NCBI GenBank assembly: GCA_021202325.1
Contig: JAJQDF010000191.1
Location: 1 to 5,650 of the forward strand
DNA length: 5,650 nt
Direction of reading: 5' to 3'
Origin: Clostridiales bacterium
GTDB lineage: Bacteria; Bacillota; Clostridia; Lachnospirales; Anaerotignaceae
Each line of letters starts with the position of its first letter. The stretch's first letter is position 1. Positions 1 through 5,650 of the stretch are shown here, piece after piece. A model generated the notes under the pieces. That model was given only the letters and a program-made list of their open reading frames with translations. It had not been told where the DNA came from and did not search any database. Both the position numbers and the translations under genes were made by a program.

Positions 1-14
1 TTCTTATTGTCCAT
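1..14 (-). CDS. Start of a truncated gene leaving the left edge
   Basis: On the minus strand an ATG at 14-12 is followed by GAC AAT AAG and two more bases, giving Met-Asp-Asn-Lys before the window ends. The start is supported by a strong purine-rich Shine-Dalgarno stretch, AAGGGGG at 29-23, eight bases upstream, and by a 160-base AT-rich spacer separating it from the transporter gene. The product cannot be identified from four residues. A TACANNTGTA palindrome in its leader suggests control by a repressor of the BlaI/MecI/CopY type, and such repressors are often autoregulated, so this gene could encode one. That is inference only. Confidence 0.5.
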
Positions 15-22
15 TTTAATAG

Positions 23-29
23 CCCCCTT
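23..29 (-). promoter_or_regulatory. Ribosome binding site of the left-edge gene
   Basis: AAGGGGG on the minus strand is a good anti-16S match, eight bases before the ATG at 14-12. It is the main evidence that a gene begins here, because only about four codons are inside the window. Confidence 0.5.
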
Positions 30-50
30 ATCAAAAACTGTAAAACATTC

Positions 51-62
51 TTACAATTGTAA
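51..62. promoter_or_regulatory. Operator-like perfect palindrome (TACANNTGTA type)
   Basis: TTACAATTGTAA is a perfect 12-base palindrome containing TACA-AT-TGTA. This fits the TACANNTGTA core bound by winged-helix repressors of the BlaI/MecI/CopY family. A further TGTAA half-site at 39-43 (TTACA on the minus strand) pairs with TTACA at 51-55 across seven bases, so three half-sites are clustered. The palindrome lies 37 bases upstream of the left-edge ATG and just after the tentative -10 element, where a bound repressor would block transcription. Palindromes of this size also arise by chance in AT-rich DNA, so the family assignment is tentative. Confidence 0.35.
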
Positions 63-69
63 ATCATCA

Positions 70-98
70 ATAATATAGTACCTAAAATTTGTTAAGAA
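70..98 (-). promoter_or_regulatory. Tentative promoter of the left-edge gene
   Basis: Reading leftwards, TTCTTA (98-93) and TATTAT (75-70) are separated by 17 bases. The -10 matches the sigma-A consensus at five of six positions and the -35 at only three. The predicted transcription start near 63 would place the TTACAATTGTAA palindrome directly over the first transcribed bases. The region is very AT-rich, so other pairings are possible. Confidence 0.25.
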
Positions 99-129
99 AC
101 TAATATCATTTTTCTTTCGATATTCTTAA
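92..129 (-). terminator. Weak AT-rich inverted repeat after the transporter gene
   Basis: Read on the minus strand, TTAAGAATATC (129-119) can pair with GATAT (107-103) and TCTTAA (97-92) across an 11-base loop, with a four-base bulge in the 3' arm. It is the only stem of note downstream of the transporter stop codon and could help end the addA transcript. It has almost no GC pairs and no clean U-tract after it (CAAATTTTA), so it is a poor intrinsic terminator. It also overlaps the tentative -35 of the next gene. Confidence 0.2.
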
Positions 130-174
130 TAATTCCAAGTTGAAAAGTCAGGAATCGAACGTTTACATTCAGGT

Positions 175-1059
175 TCATTGCCTTCCGGCCATTATAACGG
201 AAACGGCAACAAGGGCAATTCCCGCTATCTTTATTACAGAAGCCGACTCATTGAAAACCACAATTCCGATAACAGCCGCCGCCATAGGCTCAACGGAGGC
301 CATAAGGGAAGCCTTGCTGGTCTCTATTTTTGACAGGCCGTTTGTATAGAGCGTAAACGGAAGCACCGTTGTTATAAGTGCAAAAAATATACAGAATCCA
401 AATAAATTCAGTTCAAATACCTTGCTTAAAACTGATCCTGCAAAGGGAAGCATAAACAAAGCTGCCATAACGAATGTAAAAAACGATATCGATATGGTAC
501 TGTATTTTCTGAGTGCAAATGTTGTGCAAATAGTATACATGGCATAGCTGAATCCGGAGCAAAGGCCAAATAATATACCGGCTGTGGATATGTTGTCTCT
601 ATCCTCCAAAAATCCCGTTACACACAGACAGCCCAAAAGTGTCATAAGCAGTATTATTACTTTCCTTACTGTCAGCTTTTCACCAAAAAGGAACAGTGAA
701 AGCACCATTACAATGGCCGGAGCCGTATAAAGGAGTGTAGCCGCAACGCCTGCCGACGAAAGATTTATAGACTTCATATAAGCCCAGCTGGAAAGCAGTA
801 TACCAATTAAACCTGAGCCGATAAAGTATTTGGCATCGGTTATTTTTTTAAGCTTCATTCCATGCCTGTTTGTAATCAAATTATAAATAAGAAGCAAAAG
901 CATGGAAAAATATGCCCTTATCGCCATCATCTCAAATTCCGTTAAGCCGTTTGCCTTGAATCGGCTTGTAAACAGGCTCATTGTTGACCACAGCAGTCCT
1001 GCGGCTATTACACATAGATAATTTACATAATTCTTTTTTGATTTTTCCTGCGCACCCAT
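175..1059 (-). CDS. EamA/DMT-superfamily membrane transporter
   Basis: The 294-residue product is a polytopic inner-membrane protein of the drug/metabolite transporter superfamily, the usual length for this family. About ten hydrophobic segments can be seen, near residues 12-31, 43-62, 76-95, 102-126, 132-150, 158-177, 188-208, 218-237, 247-267 and 274-291. They form two tandem EamA repeats of five helices each. The family's characteristic end-of-helix pattern appears in both halves: YTAPAIV ending in FGE (111-127), and SVEPMAAAVIGIVVFNE (255-271). A short basic N-terminus precedes helix 1. Family members export or take up small metabolites such as amino acids or nucleotide precursors; the substrate cannot be read from the sequence. 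The ATG lies one base after the addA stop (TGA-C-ATG) with only a weak GTGGAT-like ribosome site inside the addA end, so translation is probably coupled to addA. No functional link to DNA repair is evident. Confidence 0.93.
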   Translation of the reverse strand: MGAQEKSKKNYVNYLCVIAAGLLWSTMSLFTSRFKANGLTEFEMMAIRAYFSMLLLLIYNLITNRHGMKLKKITDAKYFIGSGLIGILLSSWAYMKSINLSSAGVAATLLYTAPAIVMVLSLFLFGEKLTVRKVIILLMTLLGCLCVTGFLEDRDNISTAGILFGLCSGFSYAMYTICTTFALRKYSTISISFFTFVMAALFMLPFAGSVLSKVFELNLFGFCIFFALITTVLPFTLYTNGLSKIETSKASLMASVEPMAAAVIGIVVFNESASVIKIAGIALVAVSVIMAGRQ

Positions 1060-1060
1060 G

Positions 1061-4000
1061 TCATTCTACATCCACTATAATCGGTTTGCCCTTTGCTACA
1101 GAATAAATATAACATTCCTTTACTCTCATTCCCGTCACCTTTTGCAGTGCGTTTTTGTAAAGCTCCATCTGTATATCGTACCTTTCGTGGAATTCTTCCT
1201 CGCTTTCTTCGTTGTATCTGTCAGTCTTGTAGTCAAGGAGAACAATTTCGCCGTTCTCCACAAAATAGCAGTCTATACGGCCATGGAGAACTACACCCTC
1301 GTCCATGTCCATATACTCGTCCTTCTTATATATCTCGCCGGGAGTCACGGTTACTGTAAAGGCTTCTTCCTTATAGACCTTATCGGCATTGAGTATCCTC
1401 TGATATATCTCAGAATCCGCAAACATCTTTATTCGTTTAAGGCTTACGGCCTTTGCCTCCTCATCGGACAAAACCGCCGATTTATTAAGAATTTCGACTA
1501 ATTTTTTTATATCATTATAATCATATTTCTTTGAAAAGTCCATATGCTCAATGACTTTATGCACGGCCGTTCCGGCCTCTGCCGCTGAAAGTCCCTTCTT
1601 ATCTGCATAGAAGTCCGGCTTCCTTATTGTATGCGAAAACTTGGTTCCCCTCAGCTTCTTTACATCGGATACGGAAACCGAACCGGGAATACCGGTTTCA
1701 ATCTCATAGGGATACTGCCAGCCGAGCCTTGCCGCAATCTGCTCCCTAATGAACGCCCTTTCCTCCTCGGACTCAATATCCGCCGATTCATCCTCGTTTA
1801 GTTTTTCCGCTTCCAACACCGATCTTATGAAGTTTATGTCAAATTCGGATTTATGGTCATACAGCCCGTTATTCATATCCTTTGGCAACTCAAAGCATAG
1901 GTTACATATTGCCTCTCCGCATCTGTGCCTTGCCAGCGCCATCATTATCCAGTCCATATAGTTGCTGCATGAAGTGCTTTCAAAGGCCGGAAGTGTTACC
2001 TCTGTCCTATTTGAGAACATATTCCATTTAGCAATTTTGGCCTTGCTCAAATTTGCATGCCCGGTAATTATGAGCTTTTCCTTAGCCCTTGTCATCGCCA
2101 CATAAAGTATTCTCGCTTCCTCGGCAGCCATATCCATCCTCGAAGCCTCGGTAATAACCGCCCTGGGAACAGTATTGTATTTCACTCTTGTTTCCTCATC
2201 TATGTACTCACTGCCTATGCCCAGGTTCTTATGTATTATGACATTGTCCTTGAAATCGGTTTTGTTGAATCCCGAGCCACAGCCCGACAAAAATACAACG
2301 GGAAATTCCAATCCCTTACTCTTATGTATAGTCATTACCCGAACACCATTTGATTCGGTGCCGCTGACACTCTCTATTTTCAGGTCGTTTTTATTTATTT
2401 TTTCAATATATCTTATAAAGTCAAAAAGTCCCTTATAGCTTATGCTATCGTAGTCAGAGGCCTTTTTTACAAGCCTCATAAGGTTGGTCTGCCTTTTCTT
2501 TACCTCCGGTATAACCCCTACCAGGTCATAGTAGCCTGTGTCCGTATAGATAGTCCATATCAAATCATTTATGCTTTCATCAATGGACATATTTCTCCAT
2601 TTAGTCAGACTTGAAACAAAGTCCGAAAGAATAGTTTTTATTCTTTCGTTTGTTCCCCTCTCCTGATAATTCAAAACGCAGTCCCAATATTCCTCATCGC
2701 CGCTTTCCAGCTTTATTGTAAGCAGGTCGTCGGAGCTTAAAGCGTACACCGGCGAGTGCAGAACAGCCGACAGCGGAACATCTTGCCTTGGATTGTCTAT
2801 TATCCTTAAGAAGCTGAGTATTGTCATTACCTCGGAAGTATCAAGGAAGCTTCCGCCGGCTTCTGCCGAAGCCGGTATGCCTCTTTCACCCAAAGCCTCC
2901 ACAAAATCCTGTCCGAATTTTTTCTTTCTTATGAGTATTACAATATCGCTGTACTGCAGTTCTCTATAGTCCCCAATTGACGCATCATATACTTCGAGCC
3001 TGTCCTTTCCGTACATAAGCGAATTGATTCTGTCGGCAACAAAGCTCATTTCCTTCTGGATTCCGCTCATATCCTCATCATCCTCTGAGCCGTCATCATC
3101 GTCCTTGGCCGTCTTGGACTCTATTACATCAACCTCGACAGCACCGCCGCAGGAAGCTTCGCCAACGTACATTGGAAAATCAGCGCCCACATGGAGCATA
3201 GCTCTTTCGTCATAGTCTATTCCGCCGAAATCCTTTTGCATAAGCTGCATAAATATAAAGTTTATTCCATCCAATACTTCTTCCCTGCTTCGGAAATTTT
3301 TAAACAGATCTATTCTTTCGTTTTTTGCTCCCTTTTCCAGAGAATATGTATTATATTTTTCGGTGAATATATCTGGATTGGCCAATCGGAAGCTATATAT
3401 ACTCTGCTTTACATCGCCCACCATAAATCGGTTTTCGCCGTTTGACACCAGGTTCAGTATAAGCTCCTGAACGGCATTGCTGTCCTGATACTCATCCGTC
3501 ATGACATAGGCGTATTTTTCGGTCAGCTCCCTGGCCGCTTCGCTCTTTACGGGATTATCATAGGTACAGCCCTCTCCCATGAGTATGGTCAGGCAATAAT
3601 GTTCCAAATCGCCGTAATCCGCAATTCTTCTCCGTCTTTTTTCCTCGTCAAATGCCGCCGAAAACTCATTTACCAAATCCAACAGCAGACATATTCCATA
3701 TCCGGCCTTTTTTATATCCTCTTCCATTTCGTCATACGAACGCAGAGGAAATCTATCATTTATGGAAGCGTATATTTTCTTTGCTCTATCCCTGAGAGCC
3801 TTTACCCTTTCCTTAGAATCAGACTGGCACTTTTTCCTTGAAAGAGCTTCAAAATTCATACTCATAAGTGAATGATAAAATGTTTCAAAGTCTTCATCCG
3901 AATCAGCCAGTATTCCCTCAAGCTGTTCTTTATCACTCTCAAGCATTGGTATATATGTTTCAGGGCCAGTTGCATAGGCAATTTCAAGCGCCATGTTTGT

Positions 4001-4669
4001 TACATCGAGGGCTCCCTGAACATAGGTACATATCTGCTTTTTGAGTATATCAAACCAATGGCTGTTTTCGCCGCTGTAGTCCTCTTTTCTCTCACTTATC
4101 CATTCGTCGGGATTGGGCGTACTTCTTATAAAGTCATATATTTTTAATACAAGCTCCTTAAGCTTTTTATCGCTTGTGCCGTCGCTGTAGTTCTCCACCA
4201 TATAGAGGAAGCCCTCCGGCTCATCGGAAGCATATTTTTCTTCAAACAGCTCTTCCAGCACTTCATCCTTAAGCAGAAGCGTTTCTGTCTCGTCAGCCAC
4301 CCTGAATGCCGGATCTATGCCAAGCTTATTATAGTTTTCTCTGGCAACCCTCATACAGAAAGCATGTATTGTCATAATATCGGCATGGTTTATAAGAACC
4401 GCCTGACGTCTTAAATTCGTAGATTCGGGGTTTTCCCTTATGGCATTGACTATAGCTCTTCCTATACGCTCCTTCATCTCGGAGGCCGCCGCCTTAGTAA
4501 ATGTAACGACCAAAAGCCTGTCGATATCAACAGGCTTTTCTTTATCGGTTATGAGCCGGATTATTCTTTCAACAAGCACAGCAGTTTTTCCTGAACCTGC
4601 CGCAGCTGATACAAGTATATTTCCGTCTTTTTCGGTTATTGCGCTAAGCTGTTCGTCTGTCCAGCCCAT
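1061..4669 (-). CDS. addA: ATP-dependent helicase/nuclease subunit A (AddA)
   Basis: The 1202-residue product is the complete AddA subunit of AddAB, the Firmicutes counterpart of RecBCD. The complex unwinds and trims double-strand DNA ends in the cytoplasm to give 3' single strands for RecA. Superfamily 1A helicase motifs appear in order: Q motif WTDEQLSAI (3-11), Walker A AGSGKT (24-29, Lys28), motif Ia VTFTKAAASEMKERI (55-69), TIHAFC (100-105), DYGDLEH (351-357), Walker B DEYQD (392-396), motif III around VGDVKQSIYSFR (417-428), motif IV KNFRSREEV (457-465), motif V MTIHKSKGLEFPVVF (779-793) and motif VI YVAMTRAKEKL (856-866). The C-terminal RecB-type nuclease has GTAVH (His1037), GRID (Asp1133), DYKTD (Asp1146, Lys1148) and QMELY (1167-1171), so helicase and nuclease both look active. 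An acidic run occupies 523-533. Length matches the family (about 1200-1250). The ATG has GAGG seven bases upstream (4680-4677) and follows the 193-residue gene by 16 bases. No AddB partner is encoded in this window. Confidence 0.98.
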   Translation of the reverse strand: MGWTDEQLSAITEKDGNILVSAAAGSGKTAVLVERIIRLITDKEKPVDIDRLLVVTFTKAAASEMKERIGRAIVNAIRENPESTNLRRQAVLINHADIMTIHAFCMRVARENYNKLGIDPAFRVADETETLLLKDEVLEELFEEKYASDEPEGFLYMVENYSDGTSDKKLKELVLKIYDFIRSTPNPDEWISERKEDYSGENSHWFDILKKQICTYVQGALDVTNMALEIAYATGPETYIPMLESDKEQLEGILADSDEDFETFYHSLMSMNFEALSRKKCQSDSKERVKALRDRAKKIYASINDRFPLRSYDEMEEDIKKAGYGICLLLDLVNEFSAAFDEEKRRRRIADYGDLEHYCLTILMGEGCTYDNPVKSEAARELTEKYAYVMTDEYQDSNAVQELILNLVSNGENRFMVGDVKQSIYSFRLANPDIFTEKYNTYSLEKGAKNERIDLFKNFRSREEVLDGINFIFMQLMQKDFGGIDYDERAMLHVGADFPMYVGEASCGGAVEVDVIESKTAKDDDDGSEDDEDMSGIQKEMSFVADRINSLMYGKDRLEVYDASIGDYRELQYSDIVILIRKKKFGQDFVEALGERGIPASAEAGGSFLDTSEVMTILSFLRIIDNPRQDVPLSAVLHSPVYALSSDDLLTIKLESGDEEYWDCVLNYQERGTNERIKTILSDFVSSLTKWRNMSIDESINDLIWTIYTDTGYYDLVGVIPEVKKRQTNLMRLVKKASDYDSISYKGLFDFIRYIEKINKNDLKIESVSGTESNGVRVMTIHKSKGLEFPVVFLSGCGSGFNKTDFKDNVIIHKNLGIGSEYIDEETRVKYNTVPRAVITEASRMDMAAEEARILYVAMTRAKEKLIITGHANLSKAKIAKWNMFSNRTEVTLPAFESTSCSNYMDWIMMALARHRCGEAICNLCFELPKDMNNGLYDHKSEFDINFIRSVLEAEKLNEDESADIESEEERAFIREQIAARLGWQYPYEIETGIPGSVSVSDVKKLRGTKFSHTIRKPDFYADKKGLSAAEAGTAVHKVIEHMDFSKKYDYNDIKKLVEILNKSAVLSDEEAKAVSLKRIKMFADSEIYQRILNADKVYKEEAFTVTVTPGEIYKKDEYMDMDEGVVLHGRIDCYFVENGEIVLLDYKTDRYNEESEEEFHERYDIQMELYKNALQKVTGMRVKECYIYSVAKGKPIIVDVE
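4512..4539. other. Terminator-shaped hairpin inside the 5' end of addA
   Basis: AAAAGCCTGT (4512-4521) and ACAGGCTTTT (4530-4539) form a perfect ten-base-pair stem with an eight-base loop. On the plus strand the stem runs into TTTTCTTTATC, which resembles an intrinsic terminator for antisense transcripts. On the addA (minus) strand only four T residues follow the GC-rich core before GG, so termination of addA itself would be weaker. The stem is about 130 bases into addA and encodes Lys-Pro-Val-Asp-Ile-Asp-Arg-Leu around residues 45-52. A role is not proven; it may be a coincidence of codon choice. Confidence 0.3.
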
Positions 4670-4685
4670 ATTATCGCCTCAATTC

Positions 4686-5267
4686 CTAACATGCCCCCTG
4701 AAGTCTTTGCTCAAGCGACAAATATTTTGTAAAAGACTCAAACATCGTCTCATAGGAATTATAGCAGAAATTTTCAATAAAAGCTACGGTATGTCTGCCG
4801 TACTTATCCCTGTCAAACAAATATTTCATCACCGCCGATGCAAAAAGCTCCGAGAAGCTTCCGGAATACATTATTGCGCAGGCATAGAGCAGGTCGAACA
4901 TTTTCTGCTCGGGCTCAGACAGGTCAAAGGCCTCAAAAAGCGCCGCCCTCATATCCGACAGCTTAAGCGAGCATTTCCGGCACCTCATCATTTTTATGGA
5001 ATGATGTATGGCCATGAGCTTTATAAACCTTCTGCCCTTCTCCCTTGTCATTGTATACACGTTTTCGCTGAATATATTTCCGTTTACCCTAAGCTCGGCA
5101 AAATATTCGTAGGCATCCGCCACGGTAGAATTGATACATTCCTCAAAGAAAGAAACATAAAAGCTGTTTTTAAGCTTATATATTCTCTCAATATAGACTT
5201 CGCTTTCGTCCTCAACAACTCTTTTTACTATATCGTATTTTCCCCTAGGGGTTAAAAATTCAAACAT
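4686..5267 (-). CDS. Uncharacterised 193-residue protein upstream of addA
   Basis: I do not recognise this product. With the start used here it has 193 residues, is soluble-looking and probably mostly helical, with no signal peptide or convincing membrane segment. It is rich in Phe, Tyr and Met and contains the cluster HHSIKMMRCRKC (residues 88-99); His88, His89, Cys96 and Cys99 could bind a metal, but this is speculative. Three in-frame ATGs occur at 5282, 5273 and 5267. The first overlaps the GGAGG ribosome site itself and the second is only four bases from it, whereas the third is eight bases away, so the third is chosen; the longest form would be 198 residues. A promoter-like pair lies just upstream. 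The TAG stop is 16 bases before addA, so the two are probably co-transcribed. It sits where addB normally lies in Firmicutes but is far too short and lacks any AddB-like motif. An unrelated reading frame opposite it is judged a shadow. Confidence 0.8.
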   Translation of the reverse strand: MFEFLTPRGKYDIVKRVVEDESEVYIERIYKLKNSFYVSFFEECINSTVADAYEYFAELRVNGNIFSENVYTMTREKGRRFIKLMAIHHSIKMMRCRKCSLKLSDMRAALFEAFDLSEPEQKMFDLLYACAIMYSGSFSELFASAVMKYLFDRDKYGRHTVAFIENFCYNSYETMFESFTKYLSLEQRLQGAC

Positions 5268-5275
5268 AGACATTA

Positions 5276-5280
5276 CCTCC
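5276..5280 (-). promoter_or_regulatory. Ribosome binding site that decides the start of the 193-residue gene
   Basis: GGAGG on the minus strand (5280-5276) lies inside the string ATGGAGGTAATGTCTATG, which holds three in-frame ATGs. Only the third, at 5267-5265, has a normal eight-base spacing, so it is the likely start. Confidence 0.7.
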
Positions 5281-5290
5281 ATGTCTGAAT

Positions 5291-5318
5291 TTTATAATAT
5301 ATATCTACTGTCTTTCAA
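5291..5318 (-). promoter_or_regulatory. Likely sigma-A promoter of the 193-residue gene and addA
   Basis: TTGAAA (5318-5313) and TATAAA (5296-5291) are separated by 16 bases on the minus strand. The -10 matches the consensus TATAAT at five of six positions and the -35 TTGAAA matches TTGACA at five of six. Transcription would begin near 5284-5286, giving a very short leader of about 17-19 bases that still contains the whole GGAGG site. This also argues against the first ATG (5282) as the start. It would drive the 193-residue gene, addA and the transporter. Confidence 0.5.
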
Positions 5319-5335
5319 AGCCTATCATAAGCATT

Positions 5336-5617
5336 TTACGACAGTACCTTTTTCAAATCGTCAACCGTAATTTCCAGTGTATAACCGCCCATTTCATCGG
5401 CAAAGCTGGACAATATCACATTGGTTTCGTCCACAAAATAGAGCATATGCGTCATTTCCTCAATCTGCGCCCTTCTATAAGCATTCTCGAAGCCTAAGAC
5501 TTCTTTGGCATATGCCGCTTCAAAAATTTTATTATATATATCGAAAAAATTTTCGGCCGTTTTCAGTCCTTCGTCATCGCCGGTAATAAACACTTTAACC
5601 TTGCTGTCATTTCCCAC
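5336..5617 (-). CDS. Uncharacterised 93-residue protein
   Basis: I do not recognise this product. It is a small soluble protein of 93 residues with a likely strand-helix-strand-helix pattern: a strand at KVKVFITG (6-13), a long helix through about 15-57, a hydrophobic stretch MLYFV (58-62) and NVILSSF (66-72), then YTLEITVDDLKKVL at the end. No signal peptide, membrane segment or cysteine is present. The GTG at 5617 is chosen as start because it is eight bases from a perfect AGGAGG; a TTG at 5623, adding two residues, is only two bases from that site. The gene ends with TAA 53 bases before the promoter of the next gene, so it may belong to an upstream transcription unit. Bases upstream leave one minus-strand frame open until a TGA at 5635-5633, which could be the end of a preceding gene. 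Confidence 0.75.
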   Translation of the reverse strand: MGNDSKVKVFITGDDEGLKTAENFFDIYNKIFEAAYAKEVLGFENAYRRAQIEEMTHMLYFVDETNVILSSFADEMGGYTLEITVDDLKKVLS

Positions 5618-5625
5618 GGGCAATT

Positions 5626-5631
5626 CCTCCT
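5626..5631 (-). promoter_or_regulatory. Ribosome binding site that decides the start of the 93-residue gene
   Basis: A perfect AGGAGG (5631-5626, minus strand) lies eight bases before GTG at 5617-5615 but only two bases before the in-frame TTG at 5623-5621. The spacing favours the GTG start. Confidence 0.7.
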
Positions 5632-5650
5632 TTCAGACAATCATAACAAC

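Noticed and set aside
150..161. tRNA-like T-loop sequence GTTCGATTCC on the minus strand, a possible tRNA or attachment-site remnant
   Set aside because: The flanking bases cannot form a T-stem, and no acceptor, anticodon arm or CCA end is present nearby.
1058..1501. A 147-codon plus-strand open frame antisense to the addA 3' end
   Set aside because: It lies opposite the conserved AddA nuclease motifs; it is a shadow of a real gene.
5242..5251. CCCCTAGGGG palindrome near the start of the 193-residue gene
   Set aside because: It is inside coding sequence, isolated, and has no partner site; probably coincidence.
4440..5255. A 271-codon plus-strand open frame crossing the addA start and the 193-residue gene
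   Set aside because: Its first third is the exact antisense of the AddA Walker A region, it spans two well-supported minus-strand genes and the spacer between them, and its translation matches nothing I recognise.
5319..5332. Possible terminator after the 93-residue gene (GCTTATGATAGGC)
   Set aside because: Only five pairs including one wobble, a three-base loop and just three T residues afterwards; too weak to call.
5520..5558. AT-rich run with the inverted repeat CGAAAAAATTTTCG
   Set aside because: It is ordinary coding sequence for Phe, Asn, Lys and Ile codons in the 93-residue gene, with no GC-rich stem.
5633..5650. Possible 3' end of a gene entering from the right on the minus strand, ending TGA at 5635-5633
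   Set aside because: Only five sense codons are visible before the stop, so it cannot be told apart from chance.

Overview
The window looks like a chromosomal housekeeping segment from a low-to-moderate GC member of the Clostridia, possibly Lachnospiraceae-like. The reasons are a full-length Firmicutes-type AddA, strong AGGAGG/GGAGG ribosome binding sites, frequent ATA isoleucine codons and AT-rich spacers. The phylum-level guess is fairly safe; the family is inference.

Every gene I can support lies on the minus strand, so transcription runs from high to low coordinates. From right to left: a 93-residue protein I do not recognise (5336-5617, GTG start); a 53-base spacer with a plausible promoter; a 193-residue protein I do not recognise (4686-5267); addA, the helicase-nuclease subunit of the AddAB recombination complex (1061-4669, 1202 residues); and a ten-helix EamA/DMT-family transporter (175-1059). 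Next comes a 160-base AT-rich spacer with a palindromic operator-like site and a weak inverted repeat. At the extreme left edge are the ribosome binding site and first codons of a further minus-strand gene (start codon at 14-12) that runs out of the window.

The 193-residue gene, addA and the transporter look like one transcription unit: the gaps are 16 bases and 1 base (TGA-C-ATG), with no convincing terminator between them. AddA repairs double-strand breaks with AddB, but no addB is present here; the slot where addB usually sits in Firmicutes is taken by the 193-residue protein. The transporter is probably linked to addA only by shared expression.

I see no CRISPR array, mobile element, rRNA, tRNA or defence system. 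The items most worth a second look are the TACANNTGTA operator-like palindrome before the truncated left-edge gene, a terminator-shaped hairpin inside the start of addA, and the unknown gene in the usual addB position.
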